A stretch of 64,000 nt of DNA from Streptomyces venezuelae. GTDB taxonomy: Bacteria; Actinomycetota; Actinomycetes; Streptomycetales; Streptomycetaceae. Shown piece after piece: positions 35,244 to 45,486 of the stretch. A program made the translations under genes and the position numbers. A model generated the notes under the pieces. It was given only the letters and a program-made list of their open reading frames with translations. It was not told the DNA's origin and ran no database searches. The stretch's first letter is position 1, and each line of letters begins with the position of its first letter. The stretch lies in contig NZ_CP029192.1 in assembly GCF_008642315.1 (NCBI RefSeq), positions 3,782,001 through 3,846,000 on the forward strand, given 5' to 3'.

Positions 35244-36758
35244 TTGTCCCGTACTACGGCCGAGTACGAGCCGCCTGCCGAGCCGCCCGGCGACCCCGCG
35301 CCGGGTGACGACCACGCCTTCTTCGGACAGCCGCGCGGTCTGCTCACCCTCTCGGGCCTGGAGGTCTGGGAGCGTTTCTCGTTCCTCGGCATGCAGGCCA
35401 TCCTGGTCCTCTACTTCGCCGACTCCGTCGCGAACGACGGCATGGGGATGGATGCCGGCACGGCCGCGTCGGTCTCAGCGGCGTACGGCACTCTGGTCTA
35501 TCTGGTCTCCGTGGCCGGCGGCTGGCTCGCCGACCGCATTCTCGGCTCCTACCGCGCGGTGCTGTGGGGCGGCATCCTCATCGCCTGCGGGCACTACTCG
35601 ATGGCCGTGCCGACGGCGACGATGACCTGGGTGGGCCTCGGCCTCATCAGCGCGGGCACCGGTCTGCTCAAGCCGAACGTCGCCTCCATGGTCGGCAAGC
35701 TCTACCGCACCGAGGACCAGCGGCGCGACGCCGGTTTCGCGCTGTACTACATGGCGATCAACGTGGGCGCCTTCGCGGGCCCGCTGATCACCGGCTGGCT
35801 CGGCGACCACAAGGGCTGGCACTGGGGCTTCTCGGCGGCCGCGATCGGCATGACCTTCGGCCTCGTCCAGTACGTCCTGGGACGGCGTCACCTCGCCGGA
35901 CGGAAGGCCTCCGCCGAATTCGCGCTCCCCAGGGACGCGATGCGCCGGGCCGTCCTCATGATCGTCGTGGGCTGTGCCGTGGTCGCCGCGCTCGCAGGGC
36001 TGCTCGCCGCAGTGGGCTGGCTGACCATGGACCGCTTCGTCGACCTGCTCACCCTCATCTCGGTGATCGCACCGGTCGTCTACTTCGCGGTGATGTTCCG
36101 CAGCCCCCGCGTGACGGACGACGAACGGCGCAGACTGCGCCCCTATGTCGTCCTTTTCCTCGCCTCCGTAGTCTTCAACTTCATCCTCTTCCAGGCGTAC
36201 TCGACGATGATGCTCCTCGCCGCGTCGAACGCCGAGACGTCGATCCTCGGCTACCACTTCCCCGCCAGTTGGTACGCGTCCGCGCTCGGCGCCTTCGAGG
36301 TGGCGCTCGCGCCGGTCGTCGCCGCCGTCTGGGCGCGGATGGGCCCGCGCCAGCCGCACGCGTCCAACAAGATCGCGTTCGGCGTGATCCTGGGCGGCCT
36401 GTCGTTCCTCCTGATGGTGCTGCCCACCTCGGGGCACGCCGACGACACGTACAAGATGGCCGCCTGGTGGATCGTCGGCTCCTACCTGCTGCTCGGGCTG
36501 GGCGACATCCTCCTGGAGACGTCCGGGATGTCGGCGACGACGAAGCTCGCCCCCAAGGCCTTCGCCAGCCAGACCATGGCCCTCTGGTTCCTCTCCCTCG
36601 CGCTCGCCAACGGCATCCAGGCGCAGGTCGTGAAGGTCTACGGAGAGGTCTCCAACCCGGCGTACTTCGGCGTGAACGGCGCCGTCGCCGTGGTCGCGGG
36701 CATCGCCGTGATCGCCCTGGCGCCGTGGCTGCGCCGCACCATGCACCCCGTCCACTGA
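35244..36758 (+). CDS. POT/PTR-family proton-dependent oligopeptide transporter
   Basis: 504 residues, about 14 membrane helices. The family signatures are GLEVWERFSFLGMQAILVLY (the ExxER motif on helix 1, needed for proton coupling), the PTR2 block GGWLADRILGSYRAVLWGG, and FALYYMAINVGAFAGPLITG. It imports di- and tripeptides with protons, or related substrates such as nitrate in other members. The start is a TTG at 35244 after GGGAGAAG. The CocE/S15 hydrolase gene starts 10 bases after its stop, so imported or processed peptides may be handled by the pair. The secreted M28 aminopeptidase is also in this region. Confidence 0.93.
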   Translation: MSRTTAEYEPPAEPPGDPAPGDDHAFFGQPRGLLTLSGLEVWERFSFLGMQAILVLYFADSVANDGMGMDAGTAASVSAAYGTLVYLVSVAGGWLADRILGSYRAVLWGGILIACGHYSMAVPTATMTWVGLGLISAGTGLLKPNVASMVGKLYRTEDQRRDAGFALYYMAINVGAFAGPLITGWLGDHKGWHWGFSAAAIGMTFGLVQYVLGRRHLAGRKASAEFALPRDAMRRAVLMIVVGCAVVAALAGLLAAVGWLTMDRFVDLLTLISVIAPVVYFAVMFRSPRVTDDERRRLRPYVVLFLASVVFNFILFQAYSTMMLLAASNAETSILGYHFPASWYASALGAFEVALAPVVAAVWARMGPRQPHASNKIAFGVILGGLSFLLMVLPTSGHADDTYKMAAWWIVGSYLLLGLGDILLETSGMSATTKLAPKAFASQTMALWFLSLALANGIQAQVVKVYGEVSNPAYFGVNGAVAVVAGIAVIALAPWLRRTMHPVH

Positions 36759-36768
36759 GGTTCCACTC

Positions 36769-38760
36769 ATGCAGATCCGCGACTCCTACCCGTACGAGAC
36801 CACCCGCGAGGACTTCCGCGTACCCCTCGCGGACGGGACCACGCTCTACGCGCGCGTGTGGCGTCCCGTGACCGACGAACCCGTCCCCGTGCTCCTCGAG
36901 TACCTCCCCTACCGCCTCAGCGACTGGACGGCGCCGCGGGACTGGCAGCGGCACCCCTGGTACGCGGGCCACGGCTACGCCTCCGTGCGGGTCGACGTCC
37001 GCGGGCACGGCAACAGCGAGGGCCTGCCCACCGACGAGTACTCGGCGCAGGAGCTGGCCGACGGCGTCGAGGTGGTGAACTGGCTGGCCGCCCAGGAGTG
37101 GTCGACCGGCAAGGTCGGCATGTTCGGCATCTCCTGGGGCGGCTTCAACTCCCTCCAGATCGCGGCGCTCGCCCCCGAGCCGCTCAAGGCGATCGTCACG
37201 GTCTGTTCGGCGGACGACCGCTACGACAACGACGTGCACTACATGGGCGGGTCCGTCCTCGCGGTGGACATGCACGCGTGGGCGGCGACGATGCTGGCCT
37301 TCGTCTCTCGCCCGCCCGACCCGTACTTCGTGGGCGATGCCTGGCGCGAGATGTGGCTGACGCGCCTCGCGGCCGTGGAGCCCTTCATCCACACCTGGCT
37401 GGACCACCAGACCCGGGACGACTACTGGCGGCACGGCAGCGTCTGCGAGGACTACTCCGCGATCGGCGCCGCGGTCCTCGCGGTGGGCGGCTGGCACGAC
37501 CCGTACCGCGACACGGTCCTGCGCCTCGTCGAGCACCTCCCCGACGACCGGGTGCGCGGCCTCATCGGCCCCTGGTCGCACCAGTACCCGGACCGCGGAC
37601 TGCCGCCGGGCCCCTCGATCGGCTTCCTCCAGGAGACCCTGCGCTGGTGGGACCACCACCTCAAAGGCATCGACTCCGGAGTGATGGCCGAGCCGAAGCT
37701 CCGCTCCTGGATCAGCGATTCCCATCCGCCGGCGACTGTATACAAAGAGTTGTCCGGCGGCTGGGTGGGCGACCCCTCCTGGCCGTCCCCGAACGTCACC
37801 CCCGTCCCCTACGCCCTCCAGGGCACCCCCGTCGTCGTCGATTCCCCGCAGCACACGGGCCTGGACGCGGGCCGCTACTTCCCCTTCGGCAACGACGCGG
37901 ACCTGCCGCCCGACCAGCGGGACGAGGACGCGAAGTCGGCGTGCTTCGAGTTCGAGGTTCCCGCGCAGGTACGCATCCTGGGGCGCCCGAAGGTGACCCT
38001 GCGGCTGCGGATGGACGTGCCCTACGGCCAGGCCGTCGCCCGGCTCTGCGACATCGCCCCGGACGGCTCGTCCACCCTCGTCACCCGGGGCGTCCTGAAC
38101 CTCTCCGCGCGGAACGGCAGGGACCGCGCGGACGCCTGGCCCCTGGGCGCCACCGAGGACGTCACCTTCGAGCTCAACGGCATCGGCCACACCTTCCCGC
38201 CGGGCCACCGCATCCGGCTCGCGGTGTCCTCCGCCTACTGGCCCTGGATCTGGCCGCAGGCGGACTCGGTGGGGTTCACCCTGGAGCCGGTCGGCAGCGC
38301 CCTGGAACTGCCGGTCCGTGACGGTGACTTGGATCCGTCGATCACCTTCCAGCCCGCCGAGCAGTCGGAGCCGCTGGGCGTGGTGTACCCGGCGCCCCTG
38401 GACGAACAGCGGCCCGAGCGTCTTGTCGTACGCGATGTCGCCAAGGGCGAGTGGCGGCTCGAGGTCGACCCGCGGTACGGCGGCACGCGCGTGTACCCCG
38501 ACGGGCTCGAGTTCACCGAGGACGCCCTGGAGACGTACACGATCCAGGAGGGCGACCCGCTGAGCGCCCGCACCCGCTCGGACTGGACGATCCGCCTGCA
38601 CCGGCCCGACCTCGGCTGGGACACACGCGTCGAGACCCGCTCGGAGATCACCTGCGACGCGGCGGACTTCATCACGTCGAACGAGGTGGTGTGCAAGGAC
38701 GGCGACGAGGTCGTCTTCCACCGCACGTGGGAGCAGCGGATCCGGCGGACGGCGGGCTAG
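36769..38760 (+). CDS. CocE/NonD-family hydrolase (S15 X-Pro dipeptidyl-peptidase-like)
   Basis: 663 residues. The alpha/beta-hydrolase part has nucleophile S122 in MFGISWGGFNSLQ, acid D in VGGWHDPYRDTV, and His in IGPWSHQYPDRGL. The C-terminal jelly-roll domain (PepX_C, about 380-560) contains HTFPPGHRIRLAVSSAYWP. The family includes cocaine esterase, X-Pro dipeptidyl peptidases and glutaryl-7-ACA acylases, so it cleaves acyl or peptide bonds; the exact substrate is not determined. It has no signal peptide, so it is cytoplasmic. Its last four bases CTAG are shared with the stop of the convergent HAD gene. Confidence 0.9.
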   Translation: MQIRDSYPYETTREDFRVPLADGTTLYARVWRPVTDEPVPVLLEYLPYRLSDWTAPRDWQRHPWYAGHGYASVRVDVRGHGNSEGLPTDEYSAQELADGVEVVNWLAAQEWSTGKVGMFGISWGGFNSLQIAALAPEPLKAIVTVCSADDRYDNDVHYMGGSVLAVDMHAWAATMLAFVSRPPDPYFVGDAWREMWLTRLAAVEPFIHTWLDHQTRDDYWRHGSVCEDYSAIGAAVLAVGGWHDPYRDTVLRLVEHLPDDRVRGLIGPWSHQYPDRGLPPGPSIGFLQETLRWWDHHLKGIDSGVMAEPKLRSWISDSHPPATVYKELSGGWVGDPSWPSPNVTPVPYALQGTPVVVDSPQHTGLDAGRYFPFGNDADLPPDQRDEDAKSACFEFEVPAQVRILGRPKVTLRLRMDVPYGQAVARLCDIAPDGSSTLVTRGVLNLSARNGRDRADAWPLGATEDVTFELNGIGHTFPPGHRIRLAVSSAYWPWIWPQADSVGFTLEPVGSALELPVRDGDLDPSITFQPAEQSEPLGVVYPAPLDEQRPERLVVRDVAKGEWRLEVDPRYGGTRVYPDGLEFTEDALETYTIQEGDPLSARTRSDWTIRLHRPDLGWDTRVETRSEITCDAADFITSNEVVCKDGDEVVFHRTWEQRIRRTAG

Positions 38761-39566
38761 ACCTTCAGAAGACGTTCGAGGACGACGGCGATGCCGTCGT
38801 CCTCGTTCGAGAGGGTCAACTCATCAGCCACCGCTTTCAGTTCCCCATGGGCGTTGGCCATGGCCACTCCGTGTGCGGCCCACAGGAACATGGGGATGTC
38901 GTTGGGCATGTCCCCGAAGGCGATGGTGTCCGCGGCGGTCAGGCCGAGCCGCTCCGCGGCCAGCGCGAGCCCGGTCGCCTTGGTCACCCCGCACGGCTGG
39001 AGCTCCACCGTGCCGGGGCCGGACATGGTCACCGACGCGAGGGTGCCCGCCGCGTCCCGCGCGACCGCCGCCAACTCGTCGTCGGCCAGCGTCGGATGGC
39101 GCAGCAGCACCTTGCTGATGGGCTCCTCCCACAGCACGTCCCGACCGGGCACCCGCACCGCGGGCAGCGTGGGGTGCGGCATCTCGTACCCCGGCTCGAT
39201 GAGCGTGAGGCCCTCCACGCCGTCCTGGTCCACGGCCGCGTGGACCTGGCCGACCTCCGCCTCGATCTTCCCGAGCGCCACCTCGGCGAGCTCGCGGTCG
39301 AGGGTCACCGACCACTCCATCCGGTCCGCGCCCGCGTCGTACAGCTGGGCGCCTTGACCGCACACGGCCAGGCCGTCGTACCCGAGTTCGTCGAGGAGGG
39401 GCCGCACCCGTGGGGCCGGACGGCCTGTCACCACGAGGTGCCGGGCGCCCGCCCCGCCCGCGGCGGCCAGCGCCCGCCGGGACCGGTCCGAGACCGTGTC
39501 GTCGCCGCGCAGCAGCGTCCCGTCCAGGTCAGTGGCGATGAGTGCATATGCGAGGGAGGCGGCCAT
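38757..39566 (-). CDS. Cof-type HAD-superfamily phosphatase
   Basis: 269 residues. Motif I is ATDLDGTLL with nucleophile D13 and acid/base D15; motif II is LVVTGRPAP; motif III/IV are KATGLALAAERLGL and FGDMPNDIPMFLWA. The large C2B cap (about 85-190) identifies the Cof/IIB subfamily, which hydrolyses sugar phosphates, nucleotides or cofactor phosphates. The ATG at 39564-39566 is chosen because motif I follows within 13 residues, as in the family; the longer frame has no similarity. It overlaps the CocE gene tail-to-tail by four bases. Confidence 0.9.
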   Translation of the reverse strand: MAASLAYALIATDLDGTLLRGDDTVSDRSRRALAAAGGAGARHLVVTGRPAPRVRPLLDELGYDGLAVCGQGAQLYDAGADRMEWSVTLDRELAEVALGKIEAEVGQVHAAVDQDGVEGLTLIEPGYEMPHPTLPAVRVPGRDVLWEEPISKVLLRHPTLADDELAAVARDAAGTLASVTMSGPGTVELQPCGVTKATGLALAAERLGLTAADTIAFGDMPNDIPMFLWAAHGVAMANAHGELKAVADELTLSNEDDGIAVVLERLLKV

Positions 39567-39952
39567 GATCCAGAGAATACGGATCCTGAGCCCGGCCGGA
39601 AGCTGCTTGGCAAGGTGCGCATACGGGCGGGTGAGACCGGACCGCACCGACGTGTCGCCGGTTCACCGAAAAGTGGAGGATTACATTCCGGCATGCCTCA
39701 TTCCGGCTATGCCACCCGGCCCGTGCCGCGTAGTCATATGCGGCCGCCAAGTGCACGTCCCCCACACCGGAATGGAAGGCCACGGCGAGGCTGCGGGAAC
39801 TCCTCGACAAGGCTTCAGGAAGGCTTCGACGCGGCTCCGGCGGGGTCTCAGTGCGACTTATGCGGACATCGTCGACCCTTTGGACACTGCCGCAACCGGG
39901 GTGTCCACACGTAACGTGTGGCACATCCCTATGGAAAGCGAGGCAGGTACGC
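39567..39952 (+). promoter_or_regulatory. Divergent intergenic region HAD phosphatase / fumarylacetoacetase
   Basis: 386 bases with no supported gene. It holds two tandem copies of CATTCCGGCNATGCC near 39684-39714 and the perfect palindrome CCACACGT-A-ACGTGTGG at 39905-39921, 31 bases before the fumarylacetoacetase start. The palindrome is a good candidate operator. Confidence 0.55.
39905..39921 (+). promoter_or_regulatory. 17-bp palindromic operator before fumarylacetoacetase
   Basis: Arms CCACACGT and ACGTGTGG around a single A, with partial extension TGT/ACA outside. The position suits repression of the tyrosine/homogentisate catabolic gene. The factor is unknown. Confidence 0.6.
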
Positions 39953-41242
39953 ATGTCCGAGCAGACCCCGCTCGACCCGGCCGCCGGTGACTCCGCCGAC
40001 CTTCCCGGAGGAGACCCCTTCGGCCTTCCCGAGGGCGACCCCTTCGGTCCGCACAACCTCCCCTACGGCGTGTTCTCCCTGGCCGGGGAGGCGGACGGCC
40101 GACGCAGGGTGGGGGTACGGCTCGGCTCGTACGTCCTGGACGCGGGCGCCGCGGCCGCCGCGCTCGGCTCCCCCTACGTCTCGCTCCTCGCCCGCACCAC
40201 GCTGAACCCGCTGCTCGCCGCGGGCCGCAGGGCCTGGTCCGACGTGCGACGCGCGCTGACGGCATGGGTCACGGTGCCCGCCCACCGCGAGGCCGTACGC
40301 CCCCTGCTGCACCCGCTCTCCGAAGTGACCCTGCACCTGCCCTTCGAGGTCGCGGACTACGTCGACTTCTACGCGTCCGAGCACCACGCCTCCAACCTGG
40401 GGCAGATGTTCCGGCCGGACGCGCCGTCGCCGCTGACCCCCAACTGGAAGCACCTGCCCATCGGTTACCACGGCCGCTCCGGCACGGTCGTCGTGTCCGG
40501 CACGGACGTCGTCCGCCCGACGGGCCAGCGCAAGGCACCCTCGGACCCGGCCCCCGTCTTCGGCCCGTCCGTGCGGCTCGACATCGAGGCGGAGGTCGGC
40601 TTCGTCGTCGGCGCGTCCTCGGAGCAGGGCACCGCCGTCCCCCTCGCGGACTTCCGGGAGCACGTCTTCGGACTGACCCTCCTCAACGACTGGTCCGCAC
40701 GCGACATCCAGGCCTGGGAGTACGTCCCGCTGGGACCGTTCCTCGGCAAGTCGTTCGCCACATCGGTGTCGGCGTGGATCACCCCGCTGGAGGCGCTGGA
40801 CTCGGCACGGATCGCACCCCCGGAGCGCACACACCAGCTCCTGCCGTATCTGGACGACTCCGCGGAGTCCGCGGCGGACGAGCCGGGCGGTTACGACCTG
40901 CGCATGACGGTCACCCTGAACGGCCAGGTCGTCTCGGAGCCGCCGTTCTCCACCGTGTACTGGACGGCCGCGCAGCAGCTGGCGCACATGACGGTCAACG
41001 GCGCCTCACTGCGCACCGGCGACCTGTACGGCTCGGGCACGGTCAGCGGCCCCGAGGCCGGGCAGCTCGGCTCGCTGATCGAAATGACCTGGAACGGCCG
41101 CGACCCCCTCGAACTGCGCGACGGCAAGCGGACGTTCCTCGAGGACGGCGACGAGGTCACGCTCTCGGCCTGGGCGCCGGGGCCGAACGGCACGAAGGTC
41201 GGACTGGGCGAGGTGACGGGCCGGATCGCGCCGGCACGCTGA
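39953..41242 (+). CDS. fahA: Fumarylacetoacetase
   Basis: 429 residues, the two-domain FAH architecture: N-terminal SH3-like domain (about 25-120, NLPYGVFSLAGEADGRRRVG) and catalytic beta-roll. Active-site blocks are DYVDFYASEHHASNLGQMFR (metal-ligand Asp, catalytic His and Glu), LPIGYHGRSGTVVVSGT, and NDWSARDIQAWEYVPLGPF. It hydrolyses 4-fumarylacetoacetate to fumarate and acetoacetate, the last step of tyrosine and homogentisate catabolism. The ATG at 39953 follows GAGGCAGG; an upstream ATG would put the palindrome inside the gene. No other homogentisate-pathway gene is adjacent. Confidence 0.95.
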   Translation: MSEQTPLDPAAGDSADLPGGDPFGLPEGDPFGPHNLPYGVFSLAGEADGRRRVGVRLGSYVLDAGAAAAALGSPYVSLLARTTLNPLLAAGRRAWSDVRRALTAWVTVPAHREAVRPLLHPLSEVTLHLPFEVADYVDFYASEHHASNLGQMFRPDAPSPLTPNWKHLPIGYHGRSGTVVVSGTDVVRPTGQRKAPSDPAPVFGPSVRLDIEAEVGFVVGASSEQGTAVPLADFREHVFGLTLLNDWSARDIQAWEYVPLGPFLGKSFATSVSAWITPLEALDSARIAPPERTHQLLPYLDDSAESAADEPGGYDLRMTVTLNGQVVSEPPFSTVYWTAAQQLAHMTVNGASLRTGDLYGSGTVSGPEAGQLGSLIEMTWNGRDPLELRDGKRTFLEDGDEVTLSAWAPGPNGTKVGLGEVTGRIAPAR

Positions 41243-41255
41243 TCCGCACGCCGGG

Positions 41256-41333
41256 AACTTGTACCAACTGCTTGACACAAGCTCCGGAGCGAGGTGAACT
41301 TGTACTCAGCGCTTGATACAAACGGGCGCTGAG
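41256..41333 (+). promoter_or_regulatory. Tandem operators of the membrane protein-GntR operon
   Basis: Two similar 27-bp sites lie at 41256-41282 and 41297-41323, 41 bases apart (nearly four helical turns). Each has a TTGT...ACAA dyad (TTGTACCAACTGCTTGACACAA and TTGTACTCAGCGCTTGATACAA). A further 11-bp inverted repeat GTACTCAGCGC (41302-41312) / GCGCTGAGTAC (41326-41336) overlaps the second. They precede a gene pair ending in a GntR of the small YtrA-like class, which typically autoregulates. Confidence 0.7.
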
Positions 41334-41382
41334 TACAGGTCCGGGCCCGACCACCCGGCACCGTCCACTCGGGGGTTCAGCC

Positions 41383-42183
41383 ATGCACGACACCGACACG
41401 ATCAGCGGCACGACCACTGGCACCCGCACCGCGCCGCCGCTCCCACCCCTCCCACCGGAGGCGGTCGCCCGCGCCCGCGCCGATCTGTACGCCCGCTGGG
41501 CCGGCCTCGCCGCGGGCGCCGCCGCGGCCTGGGCGATCGTGTCCCGCGACGACGGCCTGGGCATAGGGATCCTCTACGCCATCCCGGCGTTCGGGCTCTG
41601 CGCCGTCGCCGGAGTCCTGCTCGGCGACGCCCTCACGCCCCCACCACGCGGCCCGGTCCGCAGCGCCGGCCTCACCCCGCGCCGAGCCCGGGACTACGTA
41701 CCGCCCCGGACGACCCGTCTGCTCGTCGCGCAGGCGCTGACCCTGCTCACGCTCCTCGTCGCGGCCGCCGTCACGGCCTCGCCGGACGACCAGGGCCGAG
41801 CCGGACGCACCCTCTCCGCCACCTGCCAGGGCATGACCCAGACCGTCGGCCCCTGGCCCGGGCTCTTCTACGGCGCCCCGGTCCTGGCCACACTCGCCAT
41901 CGGCACGGTCGCGTGCGCATGGTCCCTGCGCCGCATCGCCCGCCGCCCCTCGGAGGAACAGCCGCGCCGCGACCGGGCGTTGGCGATCACCGCGGCCTGG
42001 GGCCTGCTGGTCTCCACTCCCCTGTTGGGAACCACGACCTTCGCCGCGGGCGCGCTCCTCGGCCTCGACTGCATGGGCGCGTCCGGGTCGGCCTGGATAC
42101 TGATTCCCGTGGCCCTCTCGGCGGCATCCACGATGACCTGGTCCCTGACCACGATCGTCGCTCCCCGGGCAGGCCGCCGATGA
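41383..42183 (+). CDS. Membrane protein of unknown function in a GntR-controlled operon
   Basis: 266 residues. I do not recognise the family. About six membrane segments are visible, at about 42-60, 64-85, 112-130, 160-185, 200-220 and 230-255. A cytoplasmic linker is rich in Pro and Arg, and two Cys lie in predicted extracytoplasmic loops (ATCQGM and LDCMGA). YtrA-type GntR operons usually encode ABC transporters or membrane proteins that respond to cell-wall-active agents, so a role in envelope stress is plausible but unproven. The stop overlaps the GntR start (ATGA), and the promoter region carries paired operators. Confidence 0.7.
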   Translation: MHDTDTISGTTTGTRTAPPLPPLPPEAVARARADLYARWAGLAAGAAAAWAIVSRDDGLGIGILYAIPAFGLCAVAGVLLGDALTPPPRGPVRSAGLTPRRARDYVPPRTTRLLVAQALTLLTLLVAAAVTASPDDQGRAGRTLSATCQGMTQTVGPWPGLFYGAPVLATLAIGTVACAWSLRRIARRPSEEQPRRDRALAITAAWGLLVSTPLLGTTTFAAGALLGLDCMGASGSAWILIPVALSAASTMTWSLTTIVAPRAGRR

Positions 42184-42575
42184 CAGGCCCGGCCAGAGGC
42201 GGCCCCGCCGTCCGGGTCGACACCACGAGCCCCGTCCCGCCCTACGAACAGATCCGGGCCCAGCTCTCCGCCCTCATCACCACGGGCCGCCTCCCCGAGG
42301 GCGAACGCCTTCCACCCGTCCGCCAACTCGCCGCCGACCTGGGCCTGGCGGCGGGCACGGTGGCGCGCGCCTACCGCGAACTGGAAGCGGCCTCCCTGAT
42401 CCACACGCGCCGCGGCGCCGGCACGAGGGTCGCCCCGCTTCCGGCGGGTGCCTCCCCTCTTGACCAGGAGCAACTGGCGGCGCTGGCGGGACAGTTCGTC
42501 ACCGCTGCCCGCTCGCTCGGAGCGGACGATGCGGCGGCCCTGCGGGCGGTGAGGGAGGCGCTGGACCACGTGTGA
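42180..42575 (+). CDS. GntR-family transcriptional regulator, YtrA-like subfamily
   Basis: 131 residues. The winged helix-turn-helix (about 15-85) has PPYEQIRAQLSALITTGRLP, then GERLPPVRQLAADLGLAAGT and VARAYRELEAASLIHTRRGA, the standard GntR DNA-binding pattern. Only about 45 residues follow, the short dimerisation helices that define the YtrA subfamily. The ATG overlaps the membrane-protein stop, so both are co-translated. It is the likely ligand of the paired TTGT-N-ACAA operators at 41256-41336 and probably represses its own operon. Confidence 0.93.
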   Translation: MTGPARGGPAVRVDTTSPVPPYEQIRAQLSALITTGRLPEGERLPPVRQLAADLGLAAGTVARAYRELEAASLIHTRRGAGTRVAPLPAGASPLDQEQLAALAGQFVTAARSLGADDAAALRAVREALDHV

Positions 42576-42699
42576 CCTCGACGGACACCTCCGGAGCGAG
42601 TCAAGGTGCCGACACTCGTTCACACGTACGTGCAGACCTCTACGGGTCCCCGCCCGATACGTGGTCGGACCGGTGAGACTCCACCCCGTGGGAGCACTG

Positions 42700-43307
42700 A
42701 TGAGCGTCGAACCCGAGGCTTCCGGGCCCACGTGGCCGGTCCCGCCCAAGGGTGGTTGGACCGCCGACGACCTGGACCGGCTTCCGAATCTGCCTCCGCA
42801 CACGGAGCTGATCGACGGGAGCCTTGTCTTCGTGAGTCAGCAAACACACTTTCATTTGCGAGCGATCAATTTCCTCAATAGGCGACTCGAAGCGCAGCCC
42901 CCGCAGGACCCGAAGTCCTACGCGAATTCACCATCGACGTCGACCCGCAGAACAGGCTCGAGCCCGATGTCATCGTCGTGCCCTCCGAGGAGGTCGTCGG
43001 CCCCGGACAGACACGCGTCCCCGCAGACACCGTGGTACTGGCCCTCGATGTCGTCGCCCTCGACTCCGCACCCCGCGACCGGGAAGCCAAGCCGCTCAAG
43101 TACTCCAAGGCGGGCATCCGCCACTACTGGCGCGTGGAGAACGACGAGGGGCGCCCCGTGATCCATGTCTTCGAACTCGAACCCGCGACGCGCACCTACG
43201 TGCCCACCGGCATCTTCCATGACGACCTCAAGGTGAGCGTCCCCTTCACCATCGAACTGGACCTCACCGCCATCACAGCTCGGCGGCCGGCGCCCGAGTC
43301 ACCGTAG
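42700..43307 (+). pseudogene. Uma2-family (PD-(D/E)XK) endonuclease-like gene, disrupted by a one-base frameshift
   Basis: The first frame starts at ATG 42700 after GGGAG and reads as a Uma2-family N-terminus: GGWTADDLDRLPNLPPHTEL, IDGSLVFVSQQTHFHLRA, INFLNRRLEAQ. Family similarity then jumps to the next frame at about 42900 with EVLREFTIDVDPQNRLEPDV (nuclease Glu/Asp region), VVALDSAPRDREAKPLKYSK and HYWRVEN, ending at 43307. Adding one C to the C5 tract at 42898-42902 restores a single frame of about 203 codons. It is either a real pseudogene or a homopolymer error in the assembly. Bases 42840-42890 are unusually AT-rich for the window. Confidence 0.8.
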
Positions 43308-43316
43308 AAAGAGCGT

Positions 43317-45323
<2,007 letters not shown>

Positions 45324-45420
45324 CGCCCTGTCCCCCGCCGTGCTTCCCGCCTCGGCCACTACCTCGACCACTGCCTCCACGATAGGGCTCCCCACCGACA
45401 CCCCGGACAGTTATCCACAG

Positions 45421-45461
45421 GCCGCCGCCCGGCACCCCTTCTCGGGATGCCGGGCAGCGGC
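45421..45461 (-). terminator. Terminator of the full nuo operon
   Basis: Inverted repeat GCCGCCGCCCGGCA (45421-45434) / TGCCGGGCAGCGGC (45448-45461), with an additional CCC/GGG pairing in the loop, lies 26-66 bases after the nuoN stop. Immediately beside it, 45412-45420 reads TTATCCACA, a DnaA-box-like 9-mer. Confidence 0.75.
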
Positions 45462-45486
45462 GTGCGGTGCGTACGGAAGGGTCGGG

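Noticed and set aside
39563..39950. Small genes in the HAD/fumarylacetoacetase spacer
   Set aside because: Frames are short, cross the palindromic operator and lack ribosome sites.
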